64,000 nucleotides of DNA, from assembly GCA_965243185.1 (NCBI GenBank), contig OZ251531.1, positions 1-64,000 of the forward strand, in the 5' to 3' direction. Positions 27,112 through 36,694 of this stretch are shown piece after piece. The notes below the pieces were generated by a model, which worked only from the letters and a program-made list of their open reading frames with translations, ran no database searches and was not told where the DNA came from. The stretch is from CBDBCU01 sp965243185 (lineage in GTDB: Bacteria; Chloroflexota; Dehalococcoidia; Lucifugimonadales; UBA3495). The translations under genes and the position numbers were made by a program. Position 1 is the stretch's first letter; the number at the start of each line of letters is the position of its first letter.

Positions 27112-28680
27112 ATGCCCAACACCGATACCACCGCCGCCCGCTCCTACCACGACTCCACCAAGCTGGCTTACATCAACCTGTCCAACAAGCCGCCCCTCTA
27201 CAAAACCTATAGCGGCTTGCCCACCGTTCCCCTGCCTGCCGACTTCCCCGTCCCGCAAACTCCCACCCTGGCCGCCGTCAGCGGCACCGCCACCGCCGGC
27301 GGCCCCGAGCCGGACTTGCCAACTTTGGCCCAACTCCTCTACCACGCCGCCGGCGTCACCCGCGCCGCCCCCTTCCGCATCGCCGGCGAAGTCCACTTCC
27401 GCGCCGCCGCCTCCGCCGGCGGCCTCTATCCCGTCGAAACTTACCTTGCCTGCCGGGACCTGCCGGGACTAGCCGCCGGCATCTACCACTTCTCCCCCGC
27501 TGACTTTACCCTCACCCAACTGCGTCCCGGCGACCACCGCGCTGCTTTAGCCGCCGCAACCGGCCACTACGCATCTATCAATGACGCCCCGATTACCCTT
27601 ATCCTCACCACCGTATTTTGGCGCAGCTCCTGGAAATACCGCGCCCGCGCCTACCGCTACTGCCTCTGGGACACCGGCACCATCGCCGCCAACCTCCTGG
27701 CCACCGCTACCGCCGCCGCCTTGCCCGCCCCAATCGTCAACTCCTACCTCGACGCACCCATCCACAACTTGCTCGGCATCGACGGCGTAGCCGAAGCCGC
27801 CACCTGCCTCATCCCCGTCGGCATTGACCCCGACCCGACTGACCTCCCGGCCCCATCCGAACCTTTGTCCCCGGTCGGCGGAACTTCCGTTATCTCCGCC
27901 CCCGGCGAAATCGACTACCCCGAAATCCGCCAAATCCACGCCGCAACTATCCTGAACGACCCTTCGGAAGTGACCGCCGGCCGCGGCGGCCTAACCTTCC
28001 TCCCTATGCCGACCCCGGAACCGTTCTATCCCCTGCCGCCGGCCGACGTCCTATCCGCACCCTTGGGCCAAACCATCAAAGAACGCGGCTCCACCCGCCG
28101 CTTCGCCCCAACCCCCATCTCCCGCAACAACTTGGCATCCCTCCTCCACGCCGCCACCCGCGGCGTCCCCGCCGACTTCCTCAACGCCCCCGGCTCCAGC
28201 CTCCTCAACCTTTACCTCATCATTAACGCCGTTGACGGCATCCCCGCCGGCGCCTATTACTATTCCCCCCAACGGACAGGCTTATCCCTGCTCCAAGCCG
28301 GCGATTTCCGCCAGCACGCCGGTCACCTCGGCTTCGAGCAAGCATTGCCCGCCGACGCCTCCGCCGTAGCCTTCTTTATGGCTGACCTCAACCGAATCCT
28401 GGGAAAATACGGCAATCGCGGCTACCGCGCCGCCCAACTCGAAGCCGGCATCCTCGGCGGCAAACTCTACCTCAGCGCCCACTCCCTCGGCCTCGGCGCC
28501 AGCGGCCTCACCTTTTACGATGACGCCGTAACCCACTTCTTTTCCCCCCACGCCGCCGGCCAAAGCGCTATGTTCGTCGTCCCCATTGGCAACACCGCCA
28601 ACCCAAACCGCGTCCGCCCCTTCCGCTCCCGCATCGCCGTCACCCTCGACGCCCAATCCCGCGGCGCCCGCCCCGCCTAG
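27112..28680 (+). CDS. SagB/ThcOx-type protein with two nitroreductase domains
   Basis: A 522-residue FMN-dependent oxidoreductase. It opens with YHDSTKLAYINLSNKP, typical of SagB/ThcOx proteins, and then carries two nitroreductase-fold halves (about 60-250 and 290-510). The second half has KERGSTRRFAPTPIS and the flavin-site-like GLGASGLTFYDD. SagB-type enzymes oxidise azolines to azoles in RiPP synthesis, but no cyclodehydratase or precursor peptide is nearby, so the substrate is unknown. I chose ATG 27112; the open frame upstream runs through a palindromic repeat and is not coding. Confidence 0.85.
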   Translation: MPNTDTTAARSYHDSTKLAYINLSNKPPLYKTYSGLPTVPLPADFPVPQTPTLAAVSGTATAGGPEPDLPTLAQLLYHAAGVTRAAPFRIAGEVHFRAAASAGGLYPVETYLACRDLPGLAAGIYHFSPADFTLTQLRPGDHRAALAAATGHYASINDAPITLILTTVFWRSSWKYRARAYRYCLWDTGTIAANLLATATAAALPAPIVNSYLDAPIHNLLGIDGVAEAATCLIPVGIDPDPTDLPAPSEPLSPVGGTSVISAPGEIDYPEIRQIHAATILNDPSEVTAGRGGLTFLPMPTPEPFYPLPPADVLSAPLGQTIKERGSTRRFAPTPISRNNLASLLHAATRGVPADFLNAPGSSLLNLYLIINAVDGIPAGAYYYSPQRTGLSLLQAGDFRQHAGHLGFEQALPADASAVAFFMADLNRILGKYGNRGYRAAQLEAGILGGKLYLSAHSLGLGASGLTFYDDAVTHFFSPHAAGQSAMFVVPIGNTANPNRVRPFRSRIAVTLDAQSRGARPA

Positions 28681-28686
28681 CCCGCA

Positions 28687-28715
28687 TTGACATATTCCCT
28701 AGCTTCCATTACAAT
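28687..28715 (+). promoter_or_regulatory. Promoter of the restriction-modification operon
   Basis: TTGACA (28687-28692), 17 bases and TACAAT (28710-28715), followed by AAAGGAG before the methylase start. No C-box-like inverted repeat is evident between promoter and start. Confidence 0.75.
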
Positions 28716-28765
28716 TCCACCACCAGATAGGCAAACCTTAACCTAAAGGAGATTACATTCCTGCC

Positions 28766-28903
28766 ATGCAAGAACTGCTGCAATACTCCTTGCGAGAGGT
28801 AGGAGGCTCCGCCGAGATGGGAGCCCGGACTGCTATGCAAGAGCTACTGCAAGACGCCTTGCAAGCGGTAGGAGGCCCCGCTAAGATGGGATCCCGGCTG
28901 GGA
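28766..28903 (+). repeat. 69-bp tandem duplication at the methylase N-terminus
   Basis: Two adjacent 69-base units encode near-identical MQELLQ...VGG...MG.R segments; about a fifth of the bases differ, so the duplication is not brand new. Confidence 0.8.
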
Positions 28904-29899
28904 ATAACCACCAGCGCAGTGAAGCGTTGGATGGAACGCGGCGAAGCCCCGTGGCAATACACCGGAGACTTCTTGCGTATCCTAAACCGGCCAAGTATGG
29001 TTGACCTGACTGGCGACCCTGTACGCGACCGCGACCAATTCTACACGCGCCGTGATGTGGCCAAGCATTGCGTCAACACCTTCAAGCAGGTAGCGAGGCA
29101 CATCGGCGTCGACCTGCACACTAAGCACTGGGTCGAACCAGCAGCCGGGTGTGGGTGGTTCTACTTGGAATTCCCCCCAGAGCGGCGCACGGGGATTGAC
29201 ATCGAACCCAAGGGTGAAGCATCGCTATACTTGGAACAAAATGACTTCCTGCTTTGGCAGCCCACAGCAGAAGTCCAACAAGAGTATGTAGTGCTAGGCA
29301 ACCCCCCATTCGGTTTGCGGGGACACCTAGCGTTGCAATTCATCAACCACGCAGCCACTTTCGCCGATATGGTGGGATTCATCGTACCCCAGCTATTCAG
29401 CAGCGACGGCAAAGGAGTGCCCGGTAAGCGCATTTCCAAGCGCTTGAAGCTCGCACACAGCGAACCTCTGCCGGCCAATTCGTTCGAGTCCCCTAACGGT
29501 GCCACCGTGGATGTCAGCACCGTGTTCCAAGTATGGACAGCCCTCAACCACGACCGAGTGACACTCGCGCCACCCAAGACCTGCAACCAGTGGGCCAAGG
29601 TATACTCTCTCTCCGATGGCGGCACTCCTGCCAGCACCCGTAACAAAGGTATGATAGACAAGTGCGACGTCTACCTACCCTCAACGTGCTTCGAAGGCAT
29701 GAAAGCCTACAAGCACTTCAACGACCTGCCGCATCGTCGCGGCTATGGCCTTGTCATCCACAAAGACAGGCGTGATATAATGCGCTTGATGTTCGACCAC
29801 GACTGGCAGAAAACGGCGTTCCCGTCTACAAACGGTGCTCTGAATCTCCGGTCGTCCCTAATCCTGCAACCCATCATCGAGGCCGGCTACCATGACTGA
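28766..29899 (+). CDS. Type II N6-adenine DNA methyltransferase with N-terminal HTH
   Basis: A 377-residue methylase. It has motif I VEPAAGCGWFY (about residue 117) for S-adenosylmethionine and motif IV NPPFG (about 174), the catalytic motif of adenine methylases. Residues 1-65 carry a direct duplication of a 23-residue unit (28766-28834 and 28835-28903) and a YdaS-like helix-turn-helix (GITTSAVKRWM). The HTH may let the methylase regulate its own promoter. Codon use is less C-ending than in neighbouring genes, suggesting recent transfer. It overlaps the nuclease gene by 8 bases. AAAGGAG is 14 bases from the ATG, which is long; the second ATG at 28835 has no better site. Confidence 0.85.
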   Translation: MQELLQYSLREVGGSAEMGARTAMQELLQDALQAVGGPAKMGSRLGITTSAVKRWMERGEAPWQYTGDFLRILNRPSMVDLTGDPVRDRDQFYTRRDVAKHCVNTFKQVARHIGVDLHTKHWVEPAAGCGWFYLEFPPERRTGIDIEPKGEASLYLEQNDFLLWQPTAEVQQEYVVLGNPPFGLRGHLALQFINHAATFADMVGFIVPQLFSSDGKGVPGKRISKRLKLAHSEPLPANSFESPNGATVDVSTVFQVWTALNHDRVTLAPPKTCNQWAKVYSLSDGGTPASTRNKGMIDKCDVYLPSTCFEGMKAYKHFNDLPHRRGYGLVIHKDRRDIMRLMFDHDWQKTAFPSTNGALNLRSSLILQPIIEAGYHD

Positions 29900-30491
29900 G
29901 ATCTCCCAGTTCATTCACGACGCCATCGAGACCGTCGCCAAAGAAAACCCCAAGAAATGGGCCGGAAGTCTCTACGAGACAATGATGGATTTGGAGATCG
30001 ACTGCCGCGGCGATGTCGGCGAAATCTTCCTGAAAGCAGCGCTAGAACAGCTGGGCCATGAGGTCCAGGGCGACAAAACCACAGACGCCAGTGCCAAGCC
30101 GTGGGACCTGTTGGTGGACAATACCGTCATGCTCGAAGTCAAGACGGCAACGCAAGGAAAGAACCGTAATTTCCAACACGAGAGCCTATCCGTAGAGCGC
30201 GGCTATCACGGGTTAGTACTGGTAGACATCGGCCCCGACGATATATACCTGACTTGCGCCGCCAAGTCGACTCTCCCTTTCCGAAGGCCCAACTCCCGTT
30301 GGACACAGCGACCAAAGAAGTTTCACATCCGCAACGATGGACGCGGCAAGTGGGACCTCACGCTCAAAGACGTAGAAGGGCGGAAGGTAGAAACCCTAGA
30401 CGACATCAAGCAACACTACGAAACTATGCTGAAGGACATCATCGCCGACGGTATCCCAGCAAACCCAGCCCGAAGGCGACTTCGCTCCTAA
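29892..30491 (+). CDS. Putative type II restriction endonuclease, PD-(D/E)XK fold
   Basis: A 199-residue protein following the methylase with an 8-base overlap. The core reads GDVGEIFLKAALEQLGHEV, then WDLLVDNTVMLEVKTAT, which fits the PD-(D/E)XK nuclease pattern (Glu in the helix, Asp in WDLL, ExK in LEVK). Its position beside the methylase makes it the likely cognate nuclease. The recognition site cannot be deduced. Its codon use resembles the methylase and not the flanking genes. Confidence 0.72.
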   Translation: MTEISQFIHDAIETVAKENPKKWAGSLYETMMDLEIDCRGDVGEIFLKAALEQLGHEVQGDKTTDASAKPWDLLVDNTVMLEVKTATQGKNRNFQHESLSVERGYHGLVLVDIGPDDIYLTCAAKSTLPFRRPNSRWTQRPKKFHIRNDGRGKWDLTLKDVEGRKVETLDDIKQHYETMLKDIIADGIPANPARRRLRS

Positions 30492-30547
30492 ACCGGCAAC
30501 CGGCGGTTCTCTGCCAGCAGTCACCCGCAGAATCGCCGCTAACACCC

Positions 30548-32368
30548 CTACCGTCCCACCGCAATCTCCGTCTCCCAAACCGGCCCCTCCCCCGCATACT
30601 GCCCCGTTAGCACCCGATCCACCGGGTAATCCGGCAGCGTAACCATCGCAATGCACTTCCCCTCAAACCTTATCCCCTGCTGCTCAAACTCAAAATCCCG
30701 GTTGTCAAACCAGAACTCCCGCCGCTCATCCGGAATATGATCCCAATCCTGCGGCAGCACGTGCAGAAAGAACGGCAATGCCGTATCCGCCGCCGCGCAC
30801 TCCTCCCGCACATAGCTCAACTTCTTTCCCGACAAATAGACATCGAACCCGGAGCGCTCCACCGGCTCCCCGGCCACTACCGCCGAATACGCCGACCGCA
30901 GCAAGTCATTATTCCAATCCGCCCCCGATACTCCCTCCCAGGGATGCAATCCCCCTTGACCGGTGCGGATACTGCGAATGTCATAATCCGGCAAGGCCGC
31001 CAGCGTCAAACAATCCTCCCCCAAATAAGCCCCGTCCCAAGTAAAATCCCAGTTGTCAAACCAGTACCGCCGCCGATGCTCCGGCAAATCATCCCACTTC
31101 TCCGGTACCACGTGCAGAAAAAAGCGCGCACCGGTATCCGCCGCCGTGCAGGACTCCTTAAAGTAGGCCAGCCGATCCCCCCAGCGATACACCTCATAAT
31201 CGCCGCGCGCCACCGGCTCCCCGGCCCGGCCCGCCTTGATTTCCTGATACACCGCCGCCAGCTCCGCCCTTTCCAACCGCCCGTCAAAATAACCGTAAAC
31301 CGCCAATCCCACACCGCCGACCAACACCAGCAAACCCGCCGCCAACCAGGGCGCGCCCGCCGGCCCACTGCCGACTTGGCCGCCATCCCTCCCTACAACT
31401 CCGCCCGGCTCCCTCCCCTCGCCTTGTCCACCGCCCCGCCGCATCAGCCTTTGCCCCAACCGGACTACCGGCGACATCAGCCGCCGCCCTGCCGAACCCT
31501 GCGCCAGCAGCAACTCCCCGGCATAGAACATATAAATAAGCCCAAAACAATACTCCACTAACTCCCCTACCCCGCGCACGTTGGAAAGACTCGCCGCCAA
31601 AGTCCAGAAAGCCGCCACCAGAACCGCCACCGCCATCCCCGCCAGGAACAATCGCCCCCGGCCCGCCACTCCGCAGTAAAGCAGCAAAATCAGCAGCAGC
31701 TCCCTTTCCTTTCCAAAAACCCAACCCGCCAGCCAACCCCACGACCAGCTGCTGCTTCCCGAACTGAATATCGCCGAGGAAAACGCCAATACCGCCAGCG
31801 TCCCCAGCGTCAGCATCACCGACGGCAATGGAATACCGGCAATCCGTTCTTTCCGGCAAAAGAAAAATACCCCGGTCAATACCCCCAGCAGCAACAGCCC
31901 GTAACGGCTGAAAAAAAAGAAGTTGATGGGGATATTGTTGTGAGCTATCAAATCATTCTGCTTGGCCAGCCGCACCATAAAATCCGGCGACTCCAACCAG
32001 ATGAAAAAGGTCTGCCCCCAACTGATTTCCTCCCCGGCCGTGAACACCAAGGCCGCGCCCGCCAACCCATAAACCACCCGCCGCCACCACCGCCCCTCCA
32101 GCAGAGCCGCCCCCCAAAGTAGCAGCCCTCCCAAGAAAAACCAAAACGCCGTAAAGACTTCAACCCAGCTGTCCTTGCGGTTCAGCGCCTCGAAACTATC
32201 CGGCGCCGCCACCGTCAACCCGGCAAAAAACAGCAGATTCAGCCCCAGAAACAGGTAGCCAAAAACCGACACCCTCCGGTCCGTCCCTTCCCCCGGCACC
32301 GCATCCCCACACCGGTCAACGCCGGCCCGCCAAAACCTGCCTAATCCGGCAAACGGCACTGCTACCAT
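30548..32368 (-). CDS. Polytopic membrane protein with a duplicated C-terminal domain
   Basis: A 606-residue protein of unknown function. Residues 30-300 contain about eight hydrophobic helices and the motif EEISWGQTFF; a Gly/Arg-rich loop and one more membrane segment follow near 350-370. The last 215 residues are two copies (about 392-486 and 506-601) of a 95-residue domain with the shared pattern YFKE/REEC.AADT, FFLHV.P..WD..P..RR, WFDN.DF, TLPDY and TGQ. I recall the same domain at the end of some bacterial membrane glycosyltransferases, but no catalytic motif is visible here. It sits in its own transcription unit. Confidence 0.7.
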   Translation of the reverse strand: MVAVPFAGLGRFWRAGVDRCGDAVPGEGTDRRVSVFGYLFLGLNLLFFAGLTVAAPDSFEALNRKDSWVEVFTAFWFFLGGLLLWGAALLEGRWWRRVVYGLAGAALVFTAGEEISWGQTFFIWLESPDFMVRLAKQNDLIAHNNIPINFFFFSRYGLLLLGVLTGVFFFCRKERIAGIPLPSVMLTLGTLAVLAFSSAIFSSGSSSWSWGWLAGWVFGKERELLLILLLYCGVAGRGRLFLAGMAVAVLVAAFWTLAASLSNVRGVGELVEYCFGLIYMFYAGELLLAQGSAGRRLMSPVVRLGQRLMRRGGGQGEGREPGGVVGRDGGQVGSGPAGAPWLAAGLLVLVGGVGLAVYGYFDGRLERAELAAVYQEIKAGRAGEPVARGDYEVYRWGDRLAYFKESCTAADTGARFFLHVVPEKWDDLPEHRRRYWFDNWDFTWDGAYLGEDCLTLAALPDYDIRSIRTGQGGLHPWEGVSGADWNNDLLRSAYSAVVAGEPVERSGFDVYLSGKKLSYVREECAAADTALPFFLHVLPQDWDHIPDERREFWFDNRDFEFEQQGIRFEGKCIAMVTLPDYPVDRVLTGQYAGEGPVWETEIAVGR

Positions 32369-32402
32369 ACCTTGACAACTCCTCGGCCTGTTCAGTAGCC
32401 GA

Positions 32403-32411
32403 ATTATACCA
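32403..32411 (-). promoter_or_regulatory. Extended -10 promoter of the membrane-protein gene
   Basis: On the minus strand TGG is followed by TATAAT (32408-32403), an extended -10; the leader would be about 28 nt. Confidence 0.55.
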
Positions 32412-32476
32412 TTTTAGGAATTACCCTCTTATCCCTCTACCCTCCAACCGGTTATGAAACCTCCGGCCTTCCCCGG

Positions 32477-32506
32477 TTGACATTGCAAATAGAATTAGTA
32501 TATATT
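32477..32506 (+). promoter_or_regulatory. Promoter of oppDF
   Basis: TTGACA (32477-32482), an 18-base spacer and TATATT (32501-32506), with an alternative TATATA at 16 bases. The leader before the OppD gene is about 120 nt and shows no obvious structure. Confidence 0.7.
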
Positions 32507-32635
32507 CCTATCCAATCCGGACCGGGGCCAATCCCCCTATTGCCCCCAACTTACCGGCCGGCAAGAACGCCCTTATCTCTGGAGACCAACTCAACTAAAC
32601 GGCAACCTCGCGCCTTGCCAAAGGACATTACTGCC

Positions 32636-33651
32636 ATGAGCGTTGACACCCCAGTGGCCGTTGCCCCCAGCGTTGAAACCAGCAGGGTTATCCTGGAAGT
32701 CGAAAACCTCCGCACCTACTTTCACAACCGCGAAACCGATGTCAAGGCTGTGGATGGCGTCAGCTTCTACCTCCGCCAGGGCGAAACCCTCGGCATCGTC
32801 GGCGAATCCGGCTGCGGCAAAAGCATGACCGCCCTCTCCCTCCTCCGCTTGGTACCGCCCCCGGCCGGTAAAATCGAGGAAGGTAGCCAAATCCGGCTCA
32901 ACGGCGAGGACATCCTCCAGAAAAGCGACGACGAAATGCGCCGAATCCGGGGACGCGAAATCTCGATGATTTTGCAAGACCCCCAAACCTCCCTCAACCC
33001 CGTCTTCACCATTGGCAACCAGCTGATGGAAGCCCTCGGCATGGCTCGCCGCGACGGCCGCAAAAATATGCTGACCCGCGCCATCGACGCCCTCCGCGGC
33101 GTCAACGTCGCCGCCCCGGAACGCCGCCTCGACGACTTCCCTCACCAAATGAGCGGCGGTATGAAACAGCGCGTCGTCGGCGCCATCGCCCTCTCCTGCG
33201 AACCCGGCGTCATCATCGCTGACGAACCTACCACCGCCCTCGATGTAACTATCCAGCTGCAATACCTCCGCCTCCTCAAAGAAATCCAAGCCGAAACCGG
33301 CCTCGCCATCATCTTCATCACCCACGACTTCGGCGTCGTCGCCCGAATGTGCGACCGGGTCGCCGTGATGTACGCCGGCCGCATCGTCGAAAACGGCCCA
33401 GTGCGCGATATATTCAACGCCCCCTCCCACCCCTACACCCAGGCGTTAATCGCCTCCGTCCCCAAACTCGAGGAACGCACCGAACGCCTCTACTCCATCG
33501 AAGGGCAGCCCCCCTTGCTCTCCAACCTGCCCCCCGGCTGCCGTTTCGCCGACCGCTGCGAATTCGCCCGCGACCGTTGCCGCGAGCAATACCCGCCCTC
33601 CTACACCATCAAAGAGGGACACACTGCTGACTGCTGGAGGTTGGACCAATC

Positions 33652-33658
<7 letters not shown>
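32636..33658 (+). CDS. Oligopeptide/dipeptide ABC transporter ATPase, OppD type
   Basis: A 340-residue importer ATPase. Walker A is GESGCGKSM, the signature is MSGGMKQR, Walker B is VIIADEPTTALD and the switch region is FITHDFGVV. The C-terminus has the oligopeptide-type domain with CRFADRCEFARDRC, the cysteine motif that can bind an Fe-S cluster in DppD/OppD. The start is ATG 32636 behind AAGGA; the frame is open further upstream through the promoter region. It overlaps the OppF gene by 7 bases. No permease or binding protein accompanies the pair. Confidence 0.92.
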
Positions 33659-34629
<971 letters not shown>

Positions 34630-34681
34630 CCCCTACTCCATACCGTCATACCCGTACCCAGAGAATCCGGAACCCAACAAA

Positions 34682-34711
34682 AACCGGCCGGGGGACATCC
34701 CCCGGCCGGTT
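34682..34711. terminator. Bidirectional terminator between oppF and the TPR gene
   Basis: A perfect 13-bp GC-rich stem (AACCGGCCGGGGG and its complement) with a 4-base loop between convergent genes. TTCCAATTT follows on the plus strand and TTTTTG on the minus strand, fitting use from both sides. Confidence 0.75.
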
Positions 34712-34771
34712 CCAATTTCCACCCGATTCCCGGTCTGCTCGGCGGTTAGTAGGAGTCAGCGGGCCAACCCG

Positions 34772-35560
34772 CTACTCATCCCAATCCCCATCCAACTCAT
34801 ACTCCCCGCCTTCCTCTTCTTCCTCTTCATCCTCCTCTTCCAAATCCCCGTCCTCCAGATACCGCAGCAGCTCGTTATCCAGATACACCCGATACTCCCC
34901 CCGGCTGGCCGCCGGAAAGGAACTGATGTTGTGCAGGCTGGGGTGCCGGTAAGCCTCCCGGATAATGATAGACACCCCCCAATCGTTCAACCCGATAACC
35001 GCCGCCTCATACCGATTGCCGCCGTCCATCAACCGCAGCAACCGCCGCGCCAGCTTCGGCTCCACCTGCCCCAAATACTCCTCCTCCCGGATGTACGCCC
35101 GCAGGCATTGCTGCTCCCCCCGCAGCGTCACCGGTTCCCCGGGCGACACGCTGGCCGCCACCCGGGCCGCCGCCGTCCTTTGCAGCGTCGTCGTCCCCGA
35201 CTTCCCGCTCTCCGCAATGAACAGCTGCGGCACACTGGCCGTCTTCCGGACCAGCTTCTCCGAAACCGGAATGCTCTCCAGTTGCCCCAGCCGCGCCAAG
35301 TTCTTCCGCGCTATGGCGTTGTACGGCGCCTTCACCACCACCTCGTCCAGCACCTCCCGCGCCCGCTCATACCGGCTCAACTCCATCAACGCCTTCCCCA
35401 GCCGGTTCATCGCCTCCACGTCGTCGGAAAACAGCGCCAGAATCGCCTGATTGACTTCCGCCGCCCGTTCCCACTCCCCCTTTAAGGCCAGGGCAATCGC
35501 CTCTTTGCTCCAATCCCGTCTCAACCGGGACTGATTGTCCTTCCGCGTCAGCGTCTCCAT
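34772..35560 (-). CDS. TPR-repeat protein with acidic C-terminal tail
   Basis: A 262-residue cytoplasmic protein. Residues 15-100 hold two or three tetratricopeptide repeats (KGEWERAAEVNQAIL, YERAREVLDEVV). A middle region of mixed beta structure follows (about 120-230), and the end is a run of Glu/Asp. TPRs mediate protein contacts; the partner is unknown. The start is ATG 35560, 4 bases after AGGAG. An upstream open extension to 35632 lacks a ribosome binding site. Confidence 0.75.
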   Translation of the reverse strand: METLTRKDNQSRLRRDWSKEAIALALKGEWERAAEVNQAILALFSDDVEAMNRLGKALMELSRYERAREVLDEVVVKAPYNAIARKNLARLGQLESIPVSEKLVRKTASVPQLFIAESGKSGTTTLQRTAAARVAASVSPGEPVTLRGEQQCLRAYIREEEYLGQVEPKLARRLLRLMDGGNRYEAAVIGLNDWGVSIIIREAYRHPSLHNISSFPAASRGEYRVYLDNELLRYLEDGDLEEEDEEEEEEGGEYELDGDWDE

Positions 35561-35652
35561 AATCTCCTGTCTCCCCAATTTAAGAATAGTCCAAAGAACC
35601 CCTTGGCCCCCGGCCAACCCCTTGCCGGCCACCCGGCAAAACTGACCAGTAT

Positions 35653-35682
35653 TAGTTACACTATTCCCCGGACTAAGGTCAA
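35653..35682 (-). promoter_or_regulatory. Possible promoter of the TPR gene
   Basis: On the minus strand TTGACC (35682-35677), 18 bases, then TAACTA (35658-35653). The rest of the 300-base gap 35561-35864 shows no gene; a short plus-strand open frame there has no support. Confidence 0.4.
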
Positions 35683-35864
35683 GTCCCTTTCTAGCCCTTT
35701 GTTTAGAACTTTCTAAAAATGGACTCCCTTTTCAACGGCAACCAACCTCCCGGCCCGTTGCCCATCATCCATCATAATCCCGGCTTATTACGGAACTATT
35801 ACCCGCAACCCCCATTCCCGCAAAAACCGGAATCCGGAAAACACCCCAACAGCAACCCAACCCC

Positions 35865-36611
35865 CTACTCCCCTTTTCCCGCCGCCGCAGCCCCCACCTT
35901 ACGCCGCCGCAACCGCCGCCGGATTCTCAGCAAATCCCGCACCATCCCAATGCCATCCCGCATCGGCCGCACCCGACTCCCCTTCCCGTAACGCCAGTCA
36001 ATCGCTACCTCCCGCATCCTCATCCCCAGTTGCCGCGCCATATAAAGAACTTCAATGTCAAAGGCATAATCCTCCGCCTCCAACCGCCCGAACAACTCCT
36101 CCGCAGCTTCCCCCCAAAAACCCTTAAACCCGCACTGCGTATCCTGTATCCCCGGCAGCAGCAGCAGCCGAATCATCCGGTTATACACTCGGCTGGTAAA
36201 ATACCGCCCCAACGGTTCATCAATCCGCCGCGAACCCGCCGCCTGTCGCGAGCCAATCCCCACCTCCACCCCCTCCAACTGCGGCGGCAGAAACCGCTCC
36301 ACCTGCTCAATCGGCATCGACAAATCCGCATCGCACAGAAACCGATACTCACCCAAAGCCGCCAGCATCCCCGCCTTCACCGCCCCGCCCTTGCCCCGGT
36401 GCGGTAGCGACAGCAAACGAATTTCCGGCCGCCCCGCCGCCAATTCGGTAACAATCTGCCCGGTAGCGTCCCCGCTTCCGTCATCCGCCACCACCACCTC
36501 CCACGAATAATCCCGCGTCTCGAGAAAGCCCACCACCCGCTCCAGCGTAGCCGGCAGCCGCCGCTCCTCGTTATACGCGGGAATCACCACGGACAGAAAC
36601 GGACGCGTCAA
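35865..36611 (-). CDS. Family 2 glycosyltransferase, dolichyl-phosphate glucosyltransferase-like
   Basis: A 248-residue GT-A enzyme. It has LSVVIPAYNEERRL at the start, VVVADDGSGDAT, then HRGKGGAVKAGML and the DXD-like CDADLSM. QDTQCGFKGFW is typical of enzymes that load glucose or mannose onto a polyprenyl phosphate. It may supply lipid-linked sugar for glycan or glycoprotein synthesis. The start is TTG 36611 behind GGGGAGG; the apparent longer N-terminus (LDSRWRGND) is a translated palindromic repeat. Confidence 0.87.
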   Translation of the reverse strand: MTRPFLSVVIPAYNEERRLPATLERVVGFLETRDYSWEVVVADDGSGDATGQIVTELAAGRPEIRLLSLPHRGKGGAVKAGMLAALGEYRFLCDADLSMPIEQVERFLPPQLEGVEVGIGSRQAAGSRRIDEPLGRYFTSRVYNRMIRLLLLPGIQDTQCGFKGFWGEAAEELFGRLEAEDYAFDIEVLYMARQLGMRMREVAIDWRYGKGSRVRPMRDGIGMVRDLLRIRRRLRRRKVGAAAAGKGE

Positions 36612-36632
36612 AGAACCTCCCCAACTCTTGCC

Positions 36633-36661
36633 GTCATTCCCGCGCCAACGGGAATCCAGAA
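36633..36661. repeat. Palindromic dispersed repeat, copy 2
   Basis: A GTCATTCCC...GGGAATCCAGAA copy (29 bases, GCGCCAAC centre) between the GT2 gene and the aspartate kinase gene. Its arms pair as a hairpin. Confidence 0.8.
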
Positions 36662-36694
36662 CCGCCGCTGCCTGTAGCACACCGCATCCAATCC

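Noticed and set aside
32477..32635. N-terminal extension of the OppD frame
   Set aside because: It begins on the -35 hexamer of the promoter; ATG 32636 has its own ribosome binding site and matches the family start.
35719..35991. Small plus-strand gene between the TPR and GT2 genes
   Set aside because: It is proline-rich shadow sequence overlapping the GT2 3' end, with no ribosome binding site.
36612..36680. Longer N-terminus of the GT2 protein (LDSRWRGND)
   Set aside because: It is the translated palindromic repeat; TTG 36611 follows a strong GGGGAGG.
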